A stretch of DNA of 64,000 nucleotides from Fischerella muscicola SAG 1427-1 = PCC 73103. GTDB taxonomy: Bacteria; Cyanobacteriota; Cyanobacteriia; Cyanobacteriales; Nostocaceae. The notes under the pieces are model-generated. The model was not told the origin of the DNA. It ran no database searches and saw only the letters and a list, made by a program, of their open reading frames with translations. Of this stretch, positions 53,316 to 61,379 are shown in pieces. The DNA is taken from the NCBI RefSeq assembly GCF_000317245.1, contig NZ_AJLJ01000268.1:1-64000 (forward strand), in the 5' to 3' direction. Made by a program: the position numbers and the translations under genes. How positions within the stretch are numbered: the first letter of the stretch is position 1; every line of letters begins with the position of its first letter.

Positions 53316-53514
53316 GCTACGGCTAAACTCATATGCAAAATTAACAACAATAGACTTTTCTAATCATAAGTAGTTTCTTCAGGATTAATTGGAAAATTTG
53401 TGTATATAGATCAAATTATCTGATTTTTGACCAAGCCTTTTGGGAGGGAACAGGGGAAGAATTAGCCCCGATTACTAATTCCCTTTTTGCTCAATGCGGA
53501 AATGCGATCGCTCA

Positions 53515-55026
53515 TCACGCTACTTTTCTTACTAAGATCGCAGCTCTAATTCTCAGTATCGAAGCTGTGATGGCTGTAAAGAGTATACCAATTAATATAT
53601 TTTTCCAACTAATTTCTTTGCCGTTAACACTCACTAAAAACGCTTCTAGCATCAAAGAAGGTAAAATTATACCCACAATCAGTAATAACCTATGAATTAT
53701 TTGCTGATGTTTAGCCAAAATAGAAAGTAGTGTCAAGTAAATTCCTAAAGGTATAAAATTCAAGGCATAGTAAAATATTTTATTTTCTATAGGAATTAAA
53801 TCTAGTAAATTGAATGCATAAGAGTTTTGTAAGTTATCTACGTATACTTGAATAGTTGAACGAGAATAATTAATGATAATATGATGTGACTGCTTGTCTG
53901 TAAAAACATTTGGAATATTCAGCTGTATATCGCTAGCATTTTCTCCAGTAATTGGTGTTCTTAAGCGCAAGTTTAAAGCTGTTGCCTGCTGTCCTAAAGT
54001 AAAATTACGACGCAAGTGATCAATAGAAATTGACACAATTCGAGCAGGCCCGGTTTGATTTGTATCACTAGTTGCTACAGTTGTGCTGATTGTAAATTCA
54101 GAGGTATGAGATATTCTTTTATTCAATTTTTTCACAGACCCAGCTGTTTCTAGCCAATTACTGGAACTCAACAAAGCGCCTTTATTTTCCTGAATCTCTG
54201 AAGGCTGAATATGCCATAATAATTTGGGTAAATTACCACTTTGATCTCGATAGTAAGATTTGCCATTTGGATCTAACTTATAAGCAGCTAACAGAGAATC
54301 TCCAAGTTTCTCAAGGTAATTTTCATCTGCAAATATTTGTGCAACTTCAATGGCTGACATGGCTCTATCAGTCATCTTTACTTCAGAAACATATCCTTGC
54401 CAAGGTCTATCCCCTGTGGCTTCATTACCAATTGTTAGCGGATAATTTAAGTTCCAATTACTTAAATTAGTTGTACTTTGCCAAAATACTAAATTCAGAG
54501 ATGATAATAATATATATCCCAGGCAAAACACAGCTATTTTCTGGTTAATCTGCCTACTTGTGTCGTTCTCTATCCTCGCTAATGTGTAGGCAAAATTCTG
54601 AGAATAAAACCAATTAAAACAAAGCCAACCCACAAAACCACCGATACTATTATTAATAATATCGGCGGGAGTGGGTGTTCTACCAGGCAGAAAAACTTGT
54701 AAAACTTCAACTATCGTTGATAAACCCGTACTGATTAATATAACTATTAAAATTTCTAGTGGTAATTTTATCCTTTTTCTTTGTAAAACACTGCTAGCAA
54801 AAAAACCTAAAGGTATAAACAATAAAATATTGTTTACTTGGTCTTGGAAAGAGCTAGCATTACTAAAACTCGCAATCAGTTCTTGCCAGGAAAAATCATT
54901 AGGGAAGAAAAAAGTAAAGGGATAAAGTGTCGCTAACAGTATTACTAATATACTCATCGCGACAAGTGCGTAATTTTTAGTTATTTCGACTAAATGAGCG
55001 TTACGAATTGTCTGACGTTTCTTCAT
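53515..55026 (-). CDS. VanZ-like membrane protein with embedded LamG-type domain
   Basis: 503 aa. The N-terminal VanZ-like unit (about 15-155) has 4-5 membrane helices with the family motif EVLQVFLPGRTPTPADIINNSIGGFVGWL. A large external segment (about 195-410) resembles a LamG/concanavalin-type jelly roll (VFWQSTTNLSNWNLNYPLTIGNEATGDRPWQG, then EFTISTTVATSD and the VYVDN turn). Three to four C-terminal helices follow (about 415-500). VanZ proteins relate to teicoplanin resistance and cell wall change, but most are of unknown role. The LamG-type part may bind carbohydrate. The combination is seen in cyanobacteria, where it may link to exopolysaccharide; that is inference. About 200 bp separates it from the kinase gene downstream. 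Confidence 0.8.
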   Translation of the reverse strand: MKKRQTIRNAHLVEITKNYALVAMSILVILLATLYPFTFFFPNDFSWQELIASFSNASSFQDQVNNILLFIPLGFFASSVLQRKRIKLPLEILIVILISTGLSTIVEVLQVFLPGRTPTPADIINNSIGGFVGWLCFNWFYSQNFAYTLARIENDTSRQINQKIAVFCLGYILLSSLNLVFWQSTTNLSNWNLNYPLTIGNEATGDRPWQGYVSEVKMTDRAMSAIEVAQIFADENYLEKLGDSLLAAYKLDPNGKSYYRDQSGNLPKLLWHIQPSEIQENKGALLSSSNWLETAGSVKKLNKRISHTSEFTISTTVATSDTNQTGPARIVSISIDHLRRNFTLGQQATALNLRLRTPITGENASDIQLNIPNVFTDKQSHHIIINYSRSTIQVYVDNLQNSYAFNLLDLIPIENKIFYYALNFIPLGIYLTLLSILAKHQQIIHRLLLIVGIILPSLMLEAFLVSVNGKEISWKNILIGILFTAITASILRIRAAILVRKVA

Positions 55027-55402
55027 AGCCGCTGATTGTACTTATACAATTTACTGATTTTATCTATCTAAATATGTATTCCCTTTAATTTGATTGGATT
55101 ACGTAAGAGTTACGCAAAATTTTCACCAAAATTTTTGCAGTTTACCAATCTTAACATATGCATTTTTGATTGTTTCTTACCACAATCAGAGTTTAGATAA
55201 TTAAAATATTGTGTAAAAAGTATGTAAATAAGTTGTGAAGTAACTGTTTTATGTTGATAATATAACCGCAGTATTCACTAGATGTTTTATGCTAAAAAGT
55301 ATAAATATTATCTATTTTTAGGAAAATAAAGAAAATAAACTAAAAATATAAAATATACAACTAAATAACAATCCGTGTAGGAGTTGTGAAAACTCAGGGG
55401 TT

Positions 55403-55435
55403 AGAACCCCGACTTCTTTGAGAAGTCGGGGTTCT
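55403..55435. repeat. Palindromic repeat AGAACCCCGACTTCTT...GGGGTTCT (copy 6)
   Basis: A variant of the family in which GATCCCC is replaced by GAACCCC in both arms. The paired changes keep the palindrome perfect, so the structure itself appears to be maintained. Confidence 0.85.
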
Positions 55436-55531
55436 TTATAGGTTTGCATAAATTAGATAATGTAAAGTTAAAAATAATACTCTAATAAGATAAAGTATTA
55501 AATATAATAAATTTGAATCGACAGTAATATT

Positions 55532-55598
55532 GACAACGGATGAAGTTGTCGGAATGGCTGAGAGAGTGCCATAAAGAATAAGGGTTTAAACCCTGGCA
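55532..55598 (+). promoter_or_regulatory. Structured 5' leader of the FHA-cyclase gene
   Basis: Three hairpins within 70 bp, ending 30 bp before the start codon: GACAAC/GTTGTC (55532-55550), ATGGC/GCCAT (55554-55572) and the palindrome AGGGTTTAAACCCT (55581-55594). TGCCA (55567-55571) can instead pair with TGGCA (55594-55598), which competes with hairpin 2 and would enclose hairpin 3. Mutually exclusive helices just before a start codon resemble a riboswitch or attenuator. It does not match the TPP or other riboswitch consensus that I know. Function is inferred only from structure and position. Confidence 0.35.
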
Positions 55599-55628
55599 TA
55601 TCCCCCTGGTCATAGATTAATCACAACC

Positions 55629-57239
55629 ATGATTGAACTCAAACTGCGTTTGCAAGAGGGAAATACAGAAAGAACAGTAACAGTCAATCAAGATGTCTTC
55701 ACCATCGGGCGATTACCAGAGTGTGATTTATACTTGCCTTTTGGGGGGGTTTCCCGTTGTCACGCTCGTTTGTTGAAAACAGCTGCCAATATATGGAGTA
55801 TTGAGGACATGGGCAGCAAAAACGGGACACAATTGAACGATCGCCTAGTCACTTCTCCCCAACAAGTACGTCACGGTGATATTATTTGGCTGGGAGATGT
55901 GAGTGTAGTCGTACTGTTGGCGGAACCTGTAGAAACAGTCATGTCAGAACAGGTGGACACAGCCGAACAAAAAACTATTTTTCACAATGTAAAACAGCTA
56001 CAAGAACAATGGATACAAGCTGATAGTCATAATGGTGACATCAGTAACAAAGATAAAAGCATTGCTCGCCTCAAAGACTTAGTAAACATCGCCAAAAATC
56101 TCTCGGCTGCGGCTTCCATTGAAGAAATTTTTTCCCAAGTGCAAGAAGTAGTCTTCCGTTACTTAAGTAGTATTGATCGTTTGGCATTATTAATTGATGT
56201 TAGTAGTGGTAGCAAATTAGAAATTCTCAATTCTGCCACTAGAAGCAGCTGTCAACATGAATATCTACCTAATGATGGCAGTTGGATTAGTCGCAGTATC
56301 TGTCAAAAGGTTTTTGCCGAAAAAATTGCGATTCAAACTGCTGATGCCCAGCATGATGAGCGTTTTGCAGGAGAACATAGTATTCTGGTCAAAGGCATTC
56401 GTAGCGCTATGGCTGTACCTTTGTGGGATGAAAACAAGGTGGTTGGTGTACTCTATGCCGATGCTCATCTTTCTTCTTACCATTGGGCAAAAGAAGGTGA
56501 AGAAGAACTCAGCTTTTTTTCAGCTTTGGCAAATATTGTCGCTTCCAGTGTGCAACGTTGGTTATTAGCAGAAAAACTCAAAACTGAAGAAATCATCCGT
56601 CAAAGACTCGAACGTTATCATTCTCCAGCAGTTGTACAGCAGTTGATTGCAGTGGGAGCATTACCAGATGGACGATTGGCTCCACGAGAAAGTGAAATTA
56701 GCATTTTATTTGCGGATATTGTAGATTTTACTGCGATGTCCGAACGATTCACTGCAAGAGAAATTGCGGAATTGCTCAATAAATTATTCGAGGAAATGTT
56801 AAAAGAAGTGTTTGCCTACGGCGGCACTTTAGATAAATATATTGGTGACTGCATTATGGCATTTTTTGGCGCTCCCGAACCACAACCAGATCACGCCGAC
56901 CGCGCCGTTTCCGCAGCAATGAAAATGCTCACACGCCTAGAACATCTTAATACTAATAATTTTTGGCAGGAACCACTGCAATTAAGAATTGCTATTAACA
57001 GTGGTAAGGCGGTTGTTGGAGATGTAGGTAGTTCTCAACGGGTAGACTACACTGCTCTTGGTGCAACTATAAATTTAGCTGCACGTATGGAAGCAGTTTG
57101 TCCCCCCGGTGAATGCATCGTCAGCGAAGTCACTTACAAGATGCTTTCTCAACCTTCATACTTCCATGAAATGGGAGATTATCGCTTTAAAGGTATCAAT
57201 CGTCTAGTAAAGGTGTATCAGACGAAATTGCATAATTAG
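55629..57239 (+). CDS. FHA-GAF-adenylate cyclase (class III)
   Basis: 536 aa, soluble. FHA domain (about 1-95: FTIGRLPECDLYLPFGGVSRCHARL, DMGSKNGTQLND) binds phosphothreonine. A GAF domain (about 155-310) contains ILVKGIRSAMAVPLWDENKVVGVLYADA. A class III cyclase domain (about 345-530) has metal aspartates in LFADIVDFT and IGDCIMAFFG, the adenine-selecting lysine in LDKYIGD, and DYTALGATINLAARME. The Lys/Asp pattern indicates ATP rather than GTP as substrate. The protein probably makes cAMP in response to a ligand of the GAF domain and to phosphorylated partners. The neighbouring Ser/Thr kinases in this window could supply the phosphothreonine, but no direct link is shown. A structured leader lies upstream. 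Confidence 0.93.
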   Translation: MIELKLRLQEGNTERTVTVNQDVFTIGRLPECDLYLPFGGVSRCHARLLKTAANIWSIEDMGSKNGTQLNDRLVTSPQQVRHGDIIWLGDVSVVVLLAEPVETVMSEQVDTAEQKTIFHNVKQLQEQWIQADSHNGDISNKDKSIARLKDLVNIAKNLSAAASIEEIFSQVQEVVFRYLSSIDRLALLIDVSSGSKLEILNSATRSSCQHEYLPNDGSWISRSICQKVFAEKIAIQTADAQHDERFAGEHSILVKGIRSAMAVPLWDENKVVGVLYADAHLSSYHWAKEGEEELSFFSALANIVASSVQRWLLAEKLKTEEIIRQRLERYHSPAVVQQLIAVGALPDGRLAPRESEISILFADIVDFTAMSERFTAREIAELLNKLFEEMLKEVFAYGGTLDKYIGDCIMAFFGAPEPQPDHADRAVSAAMKMLTRLEHLNTNNFWQEPLQLRIAINSGKAVVGDVGSSQRVDYTALGATINLAARMEAVCPPGECIVSEVTYKMLSQPSYFHEMGDYRFKGINRLVKVYQTKLHN

Positions 57240-57262
57240 ATTGGAGAACGGAGAATGGGGAA

Positions 57263-57350
57263 CTCGTAAGATTTTCTAGGTTGTAAATTAGGTTTTTGAT
57301 TCGTAAATCAAGTTTGTGAGTCGTAAATAAGATTTTTGCTTCGTGAAACT
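57263..57350. repeat. Imperfect 20-bp tandem repeat (TCGTAAATNA...)
   Basis: Four to five units with a 20-bp period starting at TCGTAAGATT, TTGTAAATTA, TCGTAAATCA, TCGTAAATAA and TCGTGAAACT. The spacing (two helical turns) is regular. Confidence 0.6.
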
Positions 57351-57376
57351 GTTGATGTCAACAAATTTGCTGGGTA

Positions 57377-57409
57377 AGATCCCCGACTTCTTTAAGAAGT
57401 CGGGGATCT
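57377..57409. repeat. Palindromic repeat AGATCCCCGACTTCTT...GGATCT (copy 7)
   Basis: Same arms as the copy at 23025 (AGATCCCCGACTTC). It lies between the cyclase and the SSADH genes. Confidence 0.85.
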
Positions 57410-57807
57410 GGTGGTTCACGAATAAAATCGGATTACTATATTACCCAATACATATAATCACTTACGTAATTGTATATTTTATTGCGCTTAGATTGCGAAA
57501 GATTAACATTTAACAACCAAGTCTTGCTGAAAAGTCTAAAATTTTTATGGTAGCTAAGAGTAAAGACACGGGTAAGCATTTAAAATAGACGACTTGTAAA
57601 AATGACTTTTGCATTTTGATATGGGCAAAGGGTAAAGAGGAAAAGCTTTACCAACCAACGAACACGCGGTTTTGCGTTTACGGTTGGGAAAGATCAAAGT
57701 TCAAAGGTGGGAAAACGTTTGTTTTTATTGCTTTTACTTTTCCCCCTTACCCTGCTTCTGCAAGAAGTCGAATGCTTACTGAAATTATTTTCTACGGGAG
57801 GTTGGCT

Positions 57808-59175
57808 ATGCCTATCGCCACAATTAATCCTGCGACAAAGGAATTGCTCAAAAACTTTGAAGCGCATAGTGATGCTGAAATCGCTGCCAAATTAGATTTG
57901 GCACAGCGAGCTTTTGAGCATTACCGTCAGACAAGTTTCTCTGAGCGATCGCGTTGGTTGGAAAAAGCTGCTTCTATTCTTGAACAAGAAAAAGCAGACT
58001 TTGCGAAGGTGATGACACTAGAAATGGGCAAAACTTACAAAAGTGCGATCGCTGAAGTCGAAAAATGTGCTTTGGTCTGTCGTTACTACGCTGAAAACGC
58101 TGCCCAGTTTCTGGCTGAAACCTACGTGGAAACCGATGCTAGCAAAAGTTTTATCAAATACCAAGCATTAGGTATAGTTCTCGCAGTTATGCCGTGGAAT
58201 TTTCCCTTCTGGCAAGTATTTCGTTTTGCAGCACCCGCACTGATGGCGGGTAATGTTGGTTTACTCAAACATGCTTCCAATGTGCCACAATGTGCTTTGG
58301 CAATTGAGGAAATTATCAACAAAGCTGGTTTCCCCGAAGGTGTATTTCAAAATTTGTTTATACCTGGTGCTAAGATCGGCGACTTGATGAGTGATGACCG
58401 CATAAAAGCTGCTACTTTAACAGGTAGCGAACCAGCAGGCATGTCGCTTGCTGTTGCATCTGGTAAACAAATTAAAAAAACCGTTCTAGAATTGGGTGGC
58501 AGTGATCCATTTATTGTGTTAGAAAGTGCTGACTTGGAAGCCGCAGTTGCAGTTGCGACTACAGCAAGAATGCTCAATAACGGGCAATCTTGTATTGCTG
58601 CGAAACGCTTTATTGTTCAAGAAGCGATCGCAGATCAATTTGAAAAGCTACTGCTAGAAAAATTCCAAGCCCTGAAAGTAGGCGATCCTATGCAATCAGA
58701 TACCGATGTCGGCCCATTAGCCACTCTTGATATTCTCAAAGAATTAGATCAACAAGTGCAAACTTGTGTCAAAGCAGGCGCAAAAGTTTTGATTGGCGGA
58801 CAGTCTTTGGCTGATCGTCCTGGTAACTTCTTTCCACCAACAATAATTACAGATCTGTCTCCAGATACTGCGATCGCCAAAGAAGAATTTTTTGGCCCAG
58901 TAGCTTTAGTATTCCGCGTACCCAATATTGACGAAGCCATTAAATTAGCAAATGCTACACCTTTCGGCTTGGGTGGAAGTGCTTGGACAACAAACTCCCA
59001 AGAACAACACCGTTTAATCGATGAAATCGAAGCAGGTGCAGTATTTATTAATGGTATGGTTAAGTCCGATCCTCGCTTACCTTTTGGTGGAATTAAACGA
59101 TCTGGGTATGGCAGAGAATTGGGTATCCAAGGTATACATGAATTCGTCAACATTAAAACAGTGTGGGTTAAGTGA
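57808..59175 (+). CDS. Succinic semialdehyde dehydrogenase (TCA-bypass type)
   Basis: 455 aa from ATG 57808 (MPIATINPATKELL), the standard family start, with GGGAGG upstream; the longer frame from 57616 is untranslated leader. Aldehyde dehydrogenase fold: catalytic Cys in NNGQSCIAAKRF, general base Glu in LELGGSDPF, and ATLTGSEPAG for NAD(P). The protein has the length and motifs of the short NADP-type SSADH (gabD-like). The downstream gene (183 bp on) encodes the matching 2-oxoglutarate decarboxylase. Together they convert 2-oxoglutarate to succinate and bypass 2-oxoglutarate dehydrogenase, which cyanobacteria lack. The pairing, more than the sequence alone, sets the assignment. Confidence 0.92.
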   Translation: MPIATINPATKELLKNFEAHSDAEIAAKLDLAQRAFEHYRQTSFSERSRWLEKAASILEQEKADFAKVMTLEMGKTYKSAIAEVEKCALVCRYYAENAAQFLAETYVETDASKSFIKYQALGIVLAVMPWNFPFWQVFRFAAPALMAGNVGLLKHASNVPQCALAIEEIINKAGFPEGVFQNLFIPGAKIGDLMSDDRIKAATLTGSEPAGMSLAVASGKQIKKTVLELGGSDPFIVLESADLEAAVAVATTARMLNNGQSCIAAKRFIVQEAIADQFEKLLLEKFQALKVGDPMQSDTDVGPLATLDILKELDQQVQTCVKAGAKVLIGGQSLADRPGNFFPPTIITDLSPDTAIAKEEFFGPVALVFRVPNIDEAIKLANATPFGLGGSAWTTNSQEQHRLIDEIEAGAVFINGMVKSDPRLPFGGIKRSGYGRELGIQGIHEFVNIKTVWVK

Positions 59176-59357
59176 TTTAGTCATTTTTCCTTAGTCATTA
59201 GTTATTTGTACAAATCTAATGGCCAATGACCCTTACGGGTTCGTCAGTCGCACTCTACGAGAAGCCGCTTACGCGTCTACATGGGGGAGACCCCCAAGAC
59301 CGCGCTGGCTCACAAATGACTAATGACAGAAATATTTTTCGCTAGTGAGGAAGTTCA
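59176..59357. repeat. Intergenic dispersed repeats between SSADH and 2-OGDC genes
   Basis: ATTAGTCATT/GACTAATGAC short-repeat ends enclose a GC-rich hairpin element (CTACGAGAAGCCGCTTACGC and GGGGGAGACCCCC, about 59235-59312). Despite the repeat insertion the two pathway genes remain in tandem. Confidence 0.6.
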
Positions 59358-61001
59358 ATGAATACGGCAGAGTTATTAGTAAGGTGCTTAGAAAATGAAG
59401 GGGTGCAATATGTTTTTGGACTCCCTGGCGAAGAAAATCTGCACGTTTTGGAAGCGATAAAACACTCCTCGATTCAATTTATTACTACTCGTCATGAACA
59501 AGGTGCAGCATTCATGGCAGATGTTTACGGACGTCTGACAGGAAAAGCAGGAGTGTGTCTTTCAACTTTAGGACCAGGGGCAACAAATTTAATGACAGGG
59601 GTTGCTGATGCTAACCTCGATGGTGCGCCATTAGTGGCAATTACCGGACAAGTCGGAACAGATAGAATGCACATCGAATCCCATCAATATTTAGATTTGG
59701 TGGCTATGTTTGCTCCAGTAACAAAATGGAATAAACAGATTGTTCGACCAAGTATTACACCAGAATTGGTACGCAAAGCCTTTAAACTGGCGCAGAGTGA
59801 AAAACCAGGGGCAGTTCATATTGATTTACCAGAAAATATTGCTGCCATGCCAGTAGAAGGCACACCATTATATAAGCAAAATGTTGATAGAACTTTTGCT
59901 TCTTTTGCTAGCATTCGGTCAGCCTCAGCCTTAATTTCTCAGGCAAATAACCCAATAATTTTAGTTGGTAACGGTGCAATTCGCGCTCAAGCCAGCGACG
60001 CTGTTACCCAATTTGCTACTCAATTAAATATCCCTGTTGCTAACACATTCATGGGTAAAGGAGTGATTCCCTATACTCATCCTTTAGCATTATGGTCTGT
60101 GGGATTACAACAGCGAGATTTTATTAACTGTGGCTTTGATAATACAGATTTGGTGATTGCCGTTGGCTATGATCTAATTGAATTCTCGCCAAAAAAATGG
60201 AACCCCGATAGCACAATTCCTATTGTTCATATTGCTACTACTCCAGCAGAAATAGATAGTAGTTACATTCCAAACGTGGAAGTTGTAGGCGATATTTCTG
60301 ATTCTCTGGATGAGATTTTAAAAGTAGCAGATCGTCAGACTAAACCTAATCCTTACGCTATTAGTTTAAGATCAAACATTCGTTCTGATTACGAACAATA
60401 TGCCAATGATGACGGGTTTCCAATTAAACCTCAAAAAATCATTTATGACTTGCGTCAGGTAATGGGGCCAGAAGATATTGTAATTTCTGATGTCGGCGCA
60501 CATAAAATGTGGATTGCCCGCCATTATCATTGTCATAGTCCGAATACTTGCTTGATTTCCAACGGTTTTGCAGCCATGGGAATTGCCATTCCTGGTGCAG
60601 TTGCAGCTAAACTAGTTCATCCTAATCGTAAAGTTGTAGCCGCAACTGGCGACGGCGGCTTTATGATGAATTGTCAAGAATTAGAAACAGCTTTGCGGGT
60701 TGGTACAGCATTTGTGACTTTGATTTTTAATGATGGTGGTTATGGCTTAATTGAGTGGAAACAAGAAAATCACTTTGGTAAAGGTAGATCATCTTTTGTA
60801 CATTTTGGCAATCCTGATTTTGTCAAATTAGCAGAAAGTATGGGATTAAAAGGTTATCGAGTAGAAGACGCTACCGATTTAGTTCCCGTTTTAAAAGAAG
60901 CTCTAGCTCAAGATGTACCAGCAGTGATCGATTGTCCTGTAGACTATCGAGAAAATATTCGCTTTACTCAAAAAGCCGGCGAATTGAATTGTGTAGTTTA
61001 A
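59358..61001 (+). CDS. 2-Oxoglutarate decarboxylase (acetolactate-synthase-like ThDP enzyme)
   Basis: 547 aa. Three-domain ThDP enzyme of the acetohydroxyacid synthase type. The N-terminal domain has the catalytic Glu in TTRHEQGAAFMADVYGR. A middle domain is followed by the ThDP/Mg motif GDGGFMMNCQELETA, ending in NDGGYGLI. Such genes are often annotated as acetolactate synthase large subunit. In Synechococcus sp. PCC 7002 the enzyme encoded next to SSADH is 2-oxoglutarate decarboxylase, giving succinic semialdehyde, and the tandem arrangement here is the same. Ribosome-binding AGTGAGGAAGTTCA precedes ATG 59358. Acetolactate synthase activity is the alternative. Confidence 0.87.
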   Translation: MNTAELLVRCLENEGVQYVFGLPGEENLHVLEAIKHSSIQFITTRHEQGAAFMADVYGRLTGKAGVCLSTLGPGATNLMTGVADANLDGAPLVAITGQVGTDRMHIESHQYLDLVAMFAPVTKWNKQIVRPSITPELVRKAFKLAQSEKPGAVHIDLPENIAAMPVEGTPLYKQNVDRTFASFASIRSASALISQANNPIILVGNGAIRAQASDAVTQFATQLNIPVANTFMGKGVIPYTHPLALWSVGLQQRDFINCGFDNTDLVIAVGYDLIEFSPKKWNPDSTIPIVHIATTPAEIDSSYIPNVEVVGDISDSLDEILKVADRQTKPNPYAISLRSNIRSDYEQYANDDGFPIKPQKIIYDLRQVMGPEDIVISDVGAHKMWIARHYHCHSPNTCLISNGFAAMGIAIPGAVAAKLVHPNRKVVAATGDGGFMMNCQELETALRVGTAFVTLIFNDGGYGLIEWKQENHFGKGRSSFVHFGNPDFVKLAESMGLKGYRVEDATDLVPVLKEALAQDVPAVIDCPVDYRENIRFTQKAGELNCVV

Positions 61002-61379
61002 TTAATAGTCATTTGTCATTTGTTTTTTGTCATTTGTGACGAACGAATGACAAATGACTTTTTAAAACCTAGCCAATCTTTCATGGCTTTTGCTAGGAGT
61101 GCGATCGCCGTAAGGCGGGTGCTACCCTTCAAGAAGCCCCTTTCAGGGTCTAATGCACCATCGCGTAGCGTCTCCCTTTTGGGAAAATCGCCTCCGCCGG
61201 GTGCTGTTGTGCGATCGCTGTTATGATTGCGTTAATTACTGAAATCACAGAGCAATCAGCATATTGAAAAAATAAAGAGCCTGTTTGCTTCCTGAATCTA
61301 CCGAAGTCAGAAAGCAATCAGGCAAAATAAGAAGCTAAACAGGCTTTTTGTTTACTAAATTTCGATGCAAAGGACTTAA
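61002..61379. other. 378-bp region with dispersed repeats and a nested hairpin
   Basis: TCATTTGTCATTTG-type short repeats lie at 61008-61060. A GC-rich repeat block follows (about 61096-61220, with GTGCGATCGC at both ends). A nested hairpin follows near 61278-61350. The 68-codon frame at 61020 spans only this repeat material and is not a gene. Confidence 0.6.
61278..61350. terminator. Nested hairpin, probable bidirectional terminator
   Basis: Outer stem AGCCTGTTT (61278-61286) / AAACAGGCT (61337-61345), followed on the plus strand by TTTT. Inside are TTGCTT/AAGCAA and CCTGA/TCAGG inner stems. It lies between the convergent 2-OGDC and lectin genes. The large nested structure could also be a small inverted-repeat element. 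Confidence 0.5.

Larger units (their letters stand above)
55027..55628. other. 602-bp divergent region with a palindromic repeat and structured leader
   Basis: AT-rich first 370 bp. Then the AGAACCCCGACTTC palindrome (55403-55435) and a densely hairpin-forming leader (55532-55598) directly before the cyclase gene. No other gene. Confidence 0.6.
57240..57807. other. 568-bp region with 20-bp repeats, a palindrome and SSADH leader
   Basis: Contains imperfect 20-bp tandem units beginning TCGTAAAT/TCGTAAGA (about 57263-57350), palindrome copy 7 (57377-57409), and AT-rich sequence. The frame open from 57616 into the dehydrogenase gene encodes low-complexity residues and is treated as untranslated leader. 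GGGAGG sits just before ATG 57808. Confidence 0.6.

Noticed and set aside
55551..55600. GGCTGAGAG resembling the TPP riboswitch core
   Set aside because: The second conserved TPP block (CTGATNTGGNTNATRCCAGCG) and the ACCC partner are missing, so only a generic structured leader is reported.
57616..57807. 64-codon N-terminal extension of SSADH
   Set aside because: The canonical MPIATINP start at 57808 has a strong ribosome-binding site; the extension is low-complexity.
61020..61226. 68-codon plus-strand frame
   Set aside because: Spans dispersed repeats including GTGCGATCGC blocks.
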